8,542 nt of DNA from DASYSA01 sp036003885 (GCA_036003885.1 DASYSA010000040.1:1-8542); one strand, 5' to 3'; shown: positions 1 to 6,505, counted from the first letter of the stretch. Translations and numbers: made by a program. Notes: generated from the sequence alone by a model not told the origin.

Positions 1-204
1 GATTATGGGTGCAACACCGAGACATACACCGACCCCAGCATGCTCGAAGTGGAAACCCTGGGAGCGTTGAGGAAGATGCCTCCAGATGGGAAAGCCGAGC
101 ACACCGAACACTGGTTCGTTTATCGCGTGGATATCGGCGACACTGAGGCATCGATTGATGAAAAGTTGATGCCGCTCATTCGCGCAACCAACCGATTCAG
201 ATAG
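1..204 (+). CDS. C-terminal fragment of a galactose-mutarotase-like / DUF4380-like protein (5' end outside window)
   Basis: Frame 1 is open from the first base to a TAG at 202-204 and gives 67 residues; the start lies beyond the left edge. The fragment contains a CNTETYTDPSMLEVETLG segment (about residues 4-21) and a later EHTEHWFVYRV segment. From memory, a [ED]TxT...MLE[VL]ETLGPL...E.W pattern is typical of the last beta strands of uncharacterised bacterial proteins related to DUF4380 and the galactose mutarotase/aldose-1-epimerase fold, which bind or epimerise sugars. I infer a carbohydrate-related role, in keeping with the glycosidase and sugar-acid dehydratase downstream, but the catalytic part is not visible. 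The gene converges on the minus-strand peptidase at 306. Its stop codon is the first three bases of the TAGGATT repeat that follows. Confidence is good that this is coding and moderate for the family. Confidence 0.62.
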   Translation, partial: DYGCNTETYTDPSMLEVETLGALRKMPPDGKAEHTEHWFVYRVDIGDTEASIDEKLMPLIRATNRFR

Positions 205-309
205 GATTTAGGATTTAGGATCTAGGATTTAGGACCTTAGGATTTTGGGGTCCAGGATCCATTCCTGAATCCTCGCCCTAGATCCTAGATCCTAAATCCT
301 ATTTCCTAT
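201..309. repeat. Heptamer-built inverted repeat (TAGGATT ladder) between convergent genes
   Basis: The arms are 201-233 and 277-309, each 33 bases, pairing at 30 of 33 positions. The left arm is a ladder of seven-base units starting at 202 (TAGGATT, TAGGATT, TAGGATC, TAGGATT, TAGGACC); after one extra T a further TAGGATT follows at 238. The right arm, read on the minus strand from 308, is TAGGAAA, TAGGATT, TAGGATC, TAGGATC. Inside the arms, 239-244 pairs with 268-273 and 253-257 with 263-267, so almost the whole region can fold into one long hairpin. Both flanking genes end inside it: TAG at 202-204 on plus and TAG at 308-306 on minus. There is no T-run after either arm, so it is not a classical intrinsic terminator, though it could still block transcription or protect mRNA 3' ends from both sides. 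Confidence 0.9.
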
Positions 310-1982
310 CTCGTGAATCTCGGCTCGATGTCGACAGGAACATCGCCGAGCTTGTCCAGCGCCTTCTGCATCGACGGCCTGACCGCCACATACTTGTCCA
401 ACATCGCCTTGGTCTTGTCGTAAGAGCCTTCGGCCTCGATCGTGAGTAAGTCGTGCGTCAGCTTGCGCACTGCTTCCTTGATTTTGGCTTCGTTCACGCT
501 GAAAGTCCCGTCGCTCTCATTCACCGTGATCCCGCCCTCATCAACCAGATAATTGAACTGCATCGCGATGCCCTTGGCGTGCGCTTCAGTGAGTCCAAAT
601 CGAACCGACCGGAATATGCTCGCAAGAAAAGTCGCGTACATCTGCTGTTCCATCGGGCGTTCAACGACGCCCTTATCGATCAGATACTGAAGCGCCCACA
701 AGCCGGTTATGTCGGCCTTGGCCTCCTCAATTGTCGAGTAGAGATCCTTGAGTTGCTTGCGAACAGTCGCTTCCTTGCCGTCGACCTTGATGTTGTGCGG
801 ACCGAGCCCGTGCATGAGCTCGTGCGCCAGAATATGAGTGAAGAAGGCGTCGAACGAAATGCGGGGCGCGTCTTTGGCTTCGAGCACGGCCTTCGAGATC
901 GGCACCAGCACTTTGTTGAACTTGGCCTCCTGCATATTCTTCAGCATCACGCGCTTCGAGCCTTTCTCCTTCACAACTTTCTCATCATTAGGGAGGTTGA
1001 ACGCGGCCGTCTGCACGCCCCGGTTTCCGTCGCCCGAGCTGAAGACCACGTCGACGACCCGAATCGGAGATGCCGCACCCAGCTTCGGATTGCGATACTT
1101 CGGATCGATGGGAAGGTTGTCTTCAAGCTCCTGAAGGTAACTGCTGAACTTCACAAGCTTCGCCGATTCCGCTTCATCGCGCAGCGTCACGAAAGCTTCG
1201 AAGGCCGCTTTGTAGCCGAACATCTCATCTTCATAAGTCTCATAGGGCCCGATGGTCACTTCGATAGGCGCGTCCAGGTCCATCCAGGCGACGTCACTGG
1301 CGTAGTAGTCGTCGGACTTAAATGCTTCGGCCCGTTTGGTCAAGAAGTTCTTCAGAGTTTGGTTAGTCGTCAGCGCCGCGGCTTCGGCAAGCAGCTTTGC
1401 CGCAGGATCAAGGAACTCTCGATACTCCTCGCTGTAGGGCACTGTTTTCAGTTTTCCATCCGGTCCCCGGCGAATCGTGTAGAAGAAGCCCGTGGCGTGC
1501 TGGCGTTGATCCTCAGTCAGCGTCGCGACCCACGAGTTGAACTCCTCCTTTGTCATGTCATCCGGATAGAAGCCTGCTTGAGGCGGCTTCTCGTGCGGCA
1601 CGCCCTCGATGAATGGTTCGTTCTTATCGAGGCGCGACCACGGCCCTTTGTTGATCATGAAGTAATGCAGCCGCAAGTTGCCTTCGGCGCTCGTGTCGGC
1701 CTCGAGCTTCTTCTTCAGCGCTTCGTTGCCGCTCCAGACCTGGCGAAGATAGAGCGGGTCGAGCAGCTTGGCTGCTTCGATGATCTTGTCGAGTGCCTTC
1801 CGATCTCCTTCCGCCAGATGCGACGGGTCGGCCCCAATGTCGGTTGGAGCGAACCGCCGGATCTTTGCAGCCAAGGGCGATTCAGTCGGCATCTTAGGCT
1901 CCTCCCGCTTCTGATCGCTGCAACCAATAAGAGAGATACAAAAGACTACTGCCAGAGCTCCCCATTTCATCCATAGTTTCAT
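306..1982 (-). CDS. Lipoprotein zinc metallopeptidase, M49 (dipeptidyl-peptidase III)-like
   Basis: This 558-residue protein begins with a lipoprotein signal: a basic start, a hydrophobic stretch (about residues 8-19) and the lipobox LIGC with the lipidated Cys at 21. Residue +2 is Ser, so it is probably anchored in a membrane facing the periplasm or exterior. HELMHGLGPH at 387-396 supplies two zinc-binding His and the catalytic Glu388. EEAKAD at 419-424 matches the second M49 motif (EEC[RK]A[ED]), whose second Glu is the third zinc ligand. The HExxHG[LI]GPH plus EEAKAD pairing recalls the DPP III-like domain of plant Nudix hydrolase 3 and bacterial relatives rather than classical DPP III, which has HExxGH. 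I infer cleavage of short peptides. ATG at 1982 was preferred over TTG at 1985 because AAGGAAGG lies six bases before the ATG. It follows the glycosidase by 76 bp and converges on the gene ending at 204. Family confidence is good; the substrate is unknown. Confidence 0.85.
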   Translation of the reverse strand: MKLWMKWGALAVVFCISLIGCSDQKREEPKMPTESPLAAKIRRFAPTDIGADPSHLAEGDRKALDKIIEAAKLLDPLYLRQVWSGNEALKKKLEADTSAEGNLRLHYFMINKGPWSRLDKNEPFIEGVPHEKPPQAGFYPDDMTKEEFNSWVATLTEDQRQHATGFFYTIRRGPDGKLKTVPYSEEYREFLDPAAKLLAEAAALTTNQTLKNFLTKRAEAFKSDDYYASDVAWMDLDAPIEVTIGPYETYEDEMFGYKAAFEAFVTLRDEAESAKLVKFSSYLQELEDNLPIDPKYRNPKLGAASPIRVVDVVFSSGDGNRGVQTAAFNLPNDEKVVKEKGSKRVMLKNMQEAKFNKVLVPISKAVLEAKDAPRISFDAFFTHILAHELMHGLGPHNIKVDGKEATVRKQLKDLYSTIEEAKADITGLWALQYLIDKGVVERPMEQQMYATFLASIFRSVRFGLTEAHAKGIAMQFNYLVDEGGITVNESDGTFSVNEAKIKEAVRKLTHDLLTIEAEGSYDKTKAMLDKYVAVRPSMQKALDKLGDVPVDIEPRFTR

Positions 1983-1988
1983 CAATCA

Positions 1989-1996
1989 CCTTCCTT
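1989..1996 (-). promoter_or_regulatory. Ribosome binding site deciding the peptidase start
   Basis: On the minus strand AAGGAAGG is followed by TGATTG and then ATG at 1982. The six-base spacing favours that ATG. The TTG at 1985 directly before it would leave only three bases. Confidence 0.6.
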
Positions 1997-2058
1997 GCGT
2001 CAGTTGGGATCATTGCAGTAACGGCAAACAGAGCCCTCGCCAGCGAATCCGCGAGTGA

Positions 2059-3873
2059 TTACTGGCCAAATATCTTCGCGAACTCCTCAGGCGCCGCCTT
2101 GGGCTTTCGGTCATAGGTCATCAACCCGTTAATCTCCTGCTCGACGTCGGTGAGCTGAGTATAACAGTATCCGGCAATCGCAGAATTACCCCTAAGCGCT
2201 TTGACCAAGCCAGCCAGCCTTTCAAGCATCGCCTCCTTCGTCGGCTCGATTCCCGAATAACCCCACTCATTCGTGGCCTTCTCGCCGCCAACCCGATAAG
2301 CGATTCCCCCGAACTCGGTCATCAGCAACGGCGTGCCATTGTACTTGTAGCCGAATGCGAGCACCTCCTTGTGGTTGCGCGGAACACGAGTAGGCTCTGT
2401 TTCGAGCGACTTGTACTTCGCCGCCAGTTCTTCACCCGTTCGCGCGTAGTCGTGAAGCGTGAACAGATCGGTCGCGTCGGTGTGTTCCCAACCATCGTTG
2501 TCGATGACCAGCCTGGTCTGATCGAGCGAGCGAATCAGGTGGTACATCGTCCGAGCGTGTTCCTGCTGGGCGGCGTTGGTGAGAATGTCTCCGACACCCC
2601 AGCTCTCGTTGATCGGGACCCAGGCGATGATACTAGGGTGGTTGTAGTCGCGAGCTACGATCTGCTGCCACTCGTCGACAAACCGCGCGACGTACTCGTC
2701 GTTGTAAGCCTGCGCGTTGGCCATCTCGCCCCACACCAGCAAACCAAGCCGGTCGCACCAGTAGAGCCATCGCGGATCTTCAACCTTCTGATGCTTGCGA
2801 GCCCCGTTGAAGCCAAACGCCTTGGTCATCTTTATGTCCTGCTGGATGGCCTCGTCGGTTGGCGGCGTAAGAGTGCTCTCGGGCCAGTACCCCTGGTCGA
2901 GTACAAGCTTCAAGTAGTACGGTGCATTGTTGAGGTAGACCCTGCCTTCATGAGTGCTGACCTTGCGTTGTCCGAAGTAACTCTGGACCGTGTCGACCAC
3001 CTTGCCCGCGACAATCAGCTCAACGGTGAGGTCATAGAGTGTGGGATGCTCCGGGCTCCAGAGGCGCTGGCGGTCGAGCCGCAACACGGCAACAGAGCGC
3101 GCTTGCCTGCACGCGATCTCGGCTTGAGCCTGCATCGCGTCAGCCAGCTTGGCCGTAACGCGAAGTTTCAAATCCGGAACATAGCGGCTCAAAACTGCCT
3201 CGATGCCGACCTCAGAGCGGTCGACGTCCGGCGTTACTCGCAATCGTGTCACGCGAGTCGCATCGACAGCTTCGATCCATACCGGCTGCCAGATGCCCGA
3301 GGTTCGCGTGTACCAGATCGACTGCGAGCGAGGCTGCCAGTACTGCTTGCCGCGGGGAATCGTCAGATCAGTCGAAGGATCCCACGCGCGCACCACGATC
3401 ACATTGTCTGCGTTGTTCAGGTGATCGGTTACGTCAATGGAGAAGCCCACGTGTCCGCCGCGATGAAAGCCGGCGTGGATTCCATTGACCCATACCGTCG
3501 CCTCATAATCGACAGCCCCAAAGTTCAGGATCACTCGTCGACCGCGCCACGCTTGCGGGATCTGAACACTTCTGCGATACCAGGCCACGTCGTGAAAAGC
3601 CGTATCCGCGATGCCACTCAATTTGCTTTGGAAGCAGTAGGGAGTTTCAATCGTTCTGCCGAAGCGCCTGGACCCGGAAAACCATCGTTCAGCGAGTCCG
3701 CGATCGTCATCGTCGAACTCGAACTCCCAGCGGCCGTTAAGCGACTGCCAATCGCTGCGAACGAGGTCGGGGCGAGGATGCTCCGGCCGAGGCGGAGTTT
3801 GCCCTGCAGCGATATCAGGAACCACATTCAACAACAAGGCCGCAATCAGAACTAACCAACTCTGAGACCTCAT
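2059..3873 (-). CDS. Secreted glycoside hydrolase family 2 (beta-galactosidase/beta-glucuronidase-like)
   Basis: This 604-residue protein has a Sec-type signal peptide (hydrophobic core about residues 6-18, possible cleavage after AAG near 24). A GH2 sugar-binding jelly-roll domain follows (about 36-203, with SLNGRWEFEFD, WYRR and the TSGIWQPVWIE end motif), then an immunoglobulin-like domain (about 205-305) and a TIM barrel (about 307-600). The acid/base Glu is E423 in HPSIIAWVPINESWG, and the nucleophile is E520 in PLLMTEFGG. The closing CYTQLTDVEQEINGL segment is typical of compact GH2 enzymes. It should hydrolyse a terminal beta-glycoside outside the cytoplasm by a retaining mechanism; the sugar (galactose, glucuronate, mannose or another) cannot be read from these motifs. 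The length fits the compact GH2 type lacking the extra C-terminal domains of LacZ. ATG at 3873 has GGGAGGG seven bases upstream. It lies 101 bp after the cupin-like gene, with hairpin repeats between. Confidence 0.92.
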   Translation of the reverse strand: MRSQSWLVLIAALLLNVVPDIAAGQTPPRPEHPRPDLVRSDWQSLNGRWEFEFDDDDRGLAERWFSGSRRFGRTIETPYCFQSKLSGIADTAFHDVAWYRRSVQIPQAWRGRRVILNFGAVDYEATVWVNGIHAGFHRGGHVGFSIDVTDHLNNADNVIVVRAWDPSTDLTIPRGKQYWQPRSQSIWYTRTSGIWQPVWIEAVDATRVTRLRVTPDVDRSEVGIEAVLSRYVPDLKLRVTAKLADAMQAQAEIACRQARSVAVLRLDRQRLWSPEHPTLYDLTVELIVAGKVVDTVQSYFGQRKVSTHEGRVYLNNAPYYLKLVLDQGYWPESTLTPPTDEAIQQDIKMTKAFGFNGARKHQKVEDPRWLYWCDRLGLLVWGEMANAQAYNDEYVARFVDEWQQIVARDYNHPSIIAWVPINESWGVGDILTNAAQQEHARTMYHLIRSLDQTRLVIDNDGWEHTDATDLFTLHDYARTGEELAAKYKSLETEPTRVPRNHKEVLAFGYKYNGTPLLMTEFGGIAYRVGGEKATNEWGYSGIEPTKEAMLERLAGLVKALRGNSAIAGYCYTQLTDVEQEINGLMTYDRKPKAAPEEFAKIFGQ

Positions 3874-3896
3874 CTCTCAGCCCTCCCCTCTTTTCA

Positions 3897-3967
3897 CGTG
3901 CTACAAGCATTCAACCACTCCGTGGTTCTTTGGCTGCGTGCTACAAACATTCAACCGCTTCGTGGTT
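3897..3967. repeat. Two tandem copies of a 31-bp hairpin-bearing repeat
   Basis: Copies at 3897-3927 and 3937-3967 are 40 bases apart and differ at 3 of 31 positions. Each carries a small dyad. Copy 1 has AACCAC and GTGGTT around the loop TCC (3913-3927). Copy 2 has a longer stem (3951-3969) with a single G/T pair and loop TTC. The pair fills the gap between the cupin-like gene (stop at 3975) and the glycosidase (start at 3873). It could form two stem-loops in a read-through mRNA. No T-run follows, so classical terminators are unlikely. Confidence 0.8.
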
Positions 3968-3974
3968 GACGGAG

Positions 3975-4328
3975 TCACTTCAGAGCAATCACTAGATTTC
4001 GATATGCCTTGCCCTTGTTCACGAGCACTGGCGCCGCCTCCCCTTTGGAGTGCCATACGATCTCACCCGGCATGCGGTGACGCAACGTCGCCTGACCCGA
4101 AGCCTCCACGGACTCATAGTTGGCTTCGTCCACGAAGACGATTATCTGATCGGTGGGTCGCGTATAGGCGTCGCGGCGTCCGCCTGCCGGTGTTAGCGAT
4201 TCAGTAACTGTAACTCTGGCATTGTCCAGTTTCACACTCATGGTAGGAGCTGATTGGCGTCCTGCGTAGAAACTCATCGCGGCTATCAGCAGAACGATCA
4301 CGGCTCCCAGCGTTCTTGTGCCTTTCAT
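3975..4328 (-). CDS. Small membrane-anchored cupin-like protein
   Basis: The 117-residue product starts with one hydrophobic helix (about residues 7-22), either an uncleaved anchor or a signal peptide, followed by about 90 residues of predicted beta structure. Segments such as RPTDQIIVFVDEANYE, RMPGEIVWHSKGEAAP and NKGKAYRNLVIALK resemble small cupin/RmlC-like proteins common in soil bacteria; this is recognised by pattern and no activity is known to me. A full set of cupin metal ligands is not apparent (His83 and His93 are the only histidines), so a binding or structural role is as likely as catalysis. ATG at 4328 was chosen because GGAGGT lies ten bases upstream and the hydrophobic segment begins just after it. 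The frame stays open to a further upstream start at 4439, but that extension is made only of the intergenic TGCTGAG repeat. It lies between the dehydratase (190 bp upstream) and the glycosidase. Confidence 0.72.
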   Translation of the reverse strand: MKGTRTLGAVIVLLIAAMSFYAGRQSAPTMSVKLDNARVTVTESLTPAGGRRDAYTRPTDQIIVFVDEANYESVEASGQATLRHRMPGEIVWHSKGEAAPVLVNKGKAYRNLVIALK

Positions 4329-4338
4329 CTTCTTTCTA

Positions 4339-4344
4339 ACCTCC
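4339..4344 (-). promoter_or_regulatory. Ribosome binding site deciding the cupin-like gene start
   Basis: GGAGGT on the minus strand lies ten bases before ATG at 4328, slightly far but the only strong Shine-Dalgarno match near the hydrophobic N-terminus. It supports discarding the repeat-encoded upstream extension to 4439. Confidence 0.5.
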
Positions 4345-4353
4345 GGTGGGAAA

Positions 4354-4521
4354 GAGAAGTGCTGAGTCCTGAGTGCTGAGTGGAAAGTGCTGAGTGCTGA
4401 GTCCTGAGTGCTGAGCATTGAGAGCTCGACCCACAACACTCGGCACTCTGCATTTTCTACTCAGCACTCAGCACTCAGCACTTTCTCTCAGCACTCAGCA
4501 CTTTCCTCTCAGCACTTCTCA
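4354..4521. repeat. Heptamer-built inverted repeat (TGCTGAG ladder) between dehydratase and cupin-like genes
   Basis: From 4360 to 4422 the plus strand is nine consecutive seven-base units in strict register: TGCTGAG (five copies), TCCTGAG (two), TGGAAAG and CATTGAG. From 4439 to 4521 the complementary ladder runs back as CTCGGCA, CTCTGCA, TTTTCTA, then CTCAGCA six times interrupted by CTTTCT and CTTTCCT, ending CTTCTCA. The outer ends pair exactly over 13 bases (4354-4366 with 4508-4520). The dehydratase stop codon (4521-4519) is the start of the outermost unit. The array ends about 10 bp from the ribosome binding site of the cupin-like gene. Transcribed from the minus strand it would give a long, register-flexible hairpin between the two genes. 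It resembles cyanobacterial STRR heptamers in unit length and style. Confidence 0.92.
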
Positions 4522-6246
4522 ATGTGAGTCGCGCGCAACTGTCGGTCCGCTGCTGCCAACCAGAAAGTCGAAGTCCACTCCGTGATTCGCCTGCATCACA
4601 TGCTCGACGTAGAGCTTACAGTAACCCCTGTTCGATACAGGCTCGGGTGCTTTCCACGCGGCTCGCCGGCGCGCCAGTTCGTCATCGGACACGTCCAAAT
4701 GCAGCCTTCGAGCAGCCACATCCAACTCGATCAAGTCGCCATTCTGCACCAGCCCAAGCGTTCCGCCGGCCGCCGACTCGGGCGCAACGTGCAGCACCGC
4801 CGTACCGTACGCCGTGCCACTCATTCGCGCGTCCGAAATGCGAACCATATCGGTGATGCCCTTCTTCAATACCTTAGGCGGCAGAGGCATGTTGCCGACT
4901 TCGGGCATCCCCGGATATCCGCGCGGGCCGCAGTTCTTCAGCACCATCACACAGGTCTCATCCACGTCGAGCGCATCATCGTCGATTTTCGCATGGAAGT
5001 CTTCGATGTCTTCAAACACAACCGCTCGTCCGCGATGCTTCATTAACTCCGGGGAAGCAGCAGAGGGTTTTATGATCGCGCCGTCAGGGCAGAGATTCCC
5101 TCGCAGCACCACAAGCCCGCCTGTCGATTTGAAAGGCTCCTTCACGGTCATGATCACGTCGCGATTGTAGCAAGGCGCATCGGCTACATTCTCGCCGATC
5201 GTCTTCCCGTTGACCGTCAACGCGTCGCGATGTATCAGATCGCCAAGCTCTCGAATGACTGCCGGCAGTCCGCCCGCATAGTAGAAGTCTTCCATCAGGT
5301 ACTTACCGGACGGCATCAAGTTGACGAGACAGGGCACGTCGCTGCCCAAGCGGTCCCAGTCTTCCAGCTCGAAGTTGACTCCGATGCGCCCGGCGAGGGC
5401 GAGGAGGTGAACGACTGCATTGGTCGATCCGCCGATTGCGCCGACCACTCGGACCGCGTTCTCGAAAGCCTCGCGAGTGAGGATATTCGACATCTTCAAG
5501 TCTTCCTTCACCATGTCGACGATGCGGCGTCCGGCCATGTGTGCCAGTGCGTATCTTCGCGAATCTACCGCCGGAATAGCCGCGTTGTGAGGCAGTCCCA
5601 TGCCCAGCGCTTCCACAATGCTGGCCATCGTAGATGCCGTCCCCATCGTCATGCAGTGTCCCGCGGAGCGACTCATGCACGCTTCGGCTTCGCGAAAGTC
5701 GCACTCGCTCATCAGGCCGCAGCGCACTTCTTCGCTGAACTTCCAGACACTCGTGCCCGAGCCGATATCCTCGCCTCGGAACTTGCCGTTGAGCATTGGC
5801 CCGCCCGATACGGTGATCGTGGGCAGATTGCAGCTTGCAGCGCCCATCATTAGCGAGGGTGTCGTCTTGTCGCAGCCAACCAGCAACACGACGCCGTCGA
5901 GTGGATTCGCGCGGATCGTCTCTTCAACATCCATGCTCGCGAGATTCCGGAAGAGCATAGTTGTGGGCCTCATCAGTGTCTCGCCCAGCGACATGACCGG
6001 GAATTCGAGCGGGAACCCTCCCGCCTCGTAGACTCCTCTCTTTACGCGATCGGCAATCTGGCGGAAATGGGCATTGCAGGGCGTAAGCTCCGACCAGGTG
6101 TTGCAGATGCCGATGACCGGCCGCCCGTCGAACAGGTGCTCGGGTAATCCCTGATTCTTCATCCAGCTTCGATAGATGAAGCCGATGCGATCCGTCGAGC
6201 CAAACCATTCCGAACTGCGAAACTTCCCTTTCTTATCTTGAGACAT
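4519..6246 (-). CDS. Sugar-acid dehydratase, IlvD/Edd family (L-arabinonate dehydratase-like)
   Basis: This 575-residue cytoplasmic enzyme is full length for the IlvD/Edd family, which dehydrates sugar acids or dihydroxy acids to 2-keto products using an Fe-S cluster and Mg2+. Likely cluster cysteines are C57 (NTWSELTPC), C125 (GCDKTTP) and C198 (SAGHC). Likely Mg ligands are E89 and D126. The catalytic Ser is S476 in SDARMSGTAYG. The start (WFGSTDR...RSWMKNQG) and the end DSH match, from memory, the Rhizobium leguminosarum L-arabinonate dehydratase type more than true dihydroxy-acid dehydratase, so I infer a sugar acid such as L-arabinonate as substrate. D-xylonate or another aldonate remains possible, and automated annotation may call it IlvD. 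ATG at 6246 is preceded by AGGAGA at seven bases. It is the first of the minus-strand genes, and its stop lies in the TGCTGAG repeat. Confidence 0.9.
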   Translation of the reverse strand: MSQDKKGKFRSSEWFGSTDRIGFIYRSWMKNQGLPEHLFDGRPVIGICNTWSELTPCNAHFRQIADRVKRGVYEAGGFPLEFPVMSLGETLMRPTTMLFRNLASMDVEETIRANPLDGVVLLVGCDKTTPSLMMGAASCNLPTITVSGGPMLNGKFRGEDIGSGTSVWKFSEEVRCGLMSECDFREAEACMSRSAGHCMTMGTASTMASIVEALGMGLPHNAAIPAVDSRRYALAHMAGRRIVDMVKEDLKMSNILTREAFENAVRVVGAIGGSTNAVVHLLALAGRIGVNFELEDWDRLGSDVPCLVNLMPSGKYLMEDFYYAGGLPAVIRELGDLIHRDALTVNGKTIGENVADAPCYNRDVIMTVKEPFKSTGGLVVLRGNLCPDGAIIKPSAASPELMKHRGRAVVFEDIEDFHAKIDDDALDVDETCVMVLKNCGPRGYPGMPEVGNMPLPPKVLKKGITDMVRISDARMSGTAYGTAVLHVAPESAAGGTLGLVQNGDLIELDVAARRLHLDVSDDELARRRAAWKAPEPVSNRGYCKLYVEHVMQANHGVDFDFLVGSSGPTVARDSH

Positions 6247-6352
6247 TGGTCAATCTCCTGGAAATCCGAAGAGCATTGTTGGAAGCGTGCAGCAAGTTAT
6301 CACGAGATGACAGGAGGAGCCAACCGCTAGTTCGATAATGAACTCAAGGCGC

Positions 6353-6433
6353 GGGGCCACGAATTACACAAATAGCACGAATGATCACGAATAATCCGTG
6401 TCGATACGTGTAATTCGTGCAATTCGTGGCCCC
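6353..6433. repeat. Nine-base-period inverted repeat (CACGAATTA-like) in divergent intergenic region
   Basis: The arms are about 6353-6389 and 6397-6433. The outer 13 bases pair perfectly (GGGGCCACGAATT with AATTCGTGGCCCC), and the rest pairs with roughly eight mismatches. Each arm is an imperfect nine-base ladder of CACGAAT plus two variable bases. Similar ATTCGTG-rich palindromes occur between genes in many environmental bacterial genomes, to my knowledge. It lies between the divergent dehydratase and amine oxidase starts, about 107 bp from the former and 84 bp from the latter. Confidence 0.85.
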
Positions 6434-6462
6434 CCTTTCTGAACTCTCCACCCCCAGGACGC

Positions 6463-6491
6463 TTGAAATCGACTCGCTCAGCCCGTAGCAT
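6463..6491 (+). promoter_or_regulatory. Candidate sigma-70-type promoter of the amine oxidase gene
   Basis: TTGAAA at 6463-6468 (5 of 6 to the -35 consensus) and TAGCAT at 6486-6491 (4 of 6 to the -10 consensus) are separated by exactly 17 bases. Transcription would begin near 6498, leaving a short leader that holds the ribosome binding site at 6506-6511. This is a consensus match only; the organism's promoter preferences are unknown. Confidence 0.35.
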
Positions 6492-6505
6492 GCGGAAGTA
6501 CCCAG

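Noticed and set aside
201..309. Intrinsic transcription terminator in the classical sense
   Set aside because: The hairpin is long and AT-mixed and no T-run follows either arm; a terminating effect is possible but unsupported.
453..1976. A 507-codon open frame on the plus strand opposite the peptidase gene
   Set aside because: It mirrors the codon pattern of the minus-strand gene, has no recognisable motif or start signal, and the opposite strand has clear lipobox and zinc motifs.
2371..3855. A 494-codon open frame on the plus strand opposite the glycosidase
   Set aside because: Antisense shadow in a GC-rich gene; the minus strand carries both GH2 catalytic Glu motifs.
4354..4521. CRISPR array
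   Set aside because: Units are seven bases with no unique spacers, and the two halves are inverted relative to each other; no cas genes are present.
5230..5853. Plus-strand open frame of 207 codons inside the dehydratase
   Set aside because: Shadow of a gene with conserved cysteines and full family length; no motif of its own.
6270..6325. Promoter for the dehydratase on the minus strand (TTGGCT with ATAACT at 17 bases)
   Set aside because: The -10 element matches consensus at only two of six positions, too weak to list.
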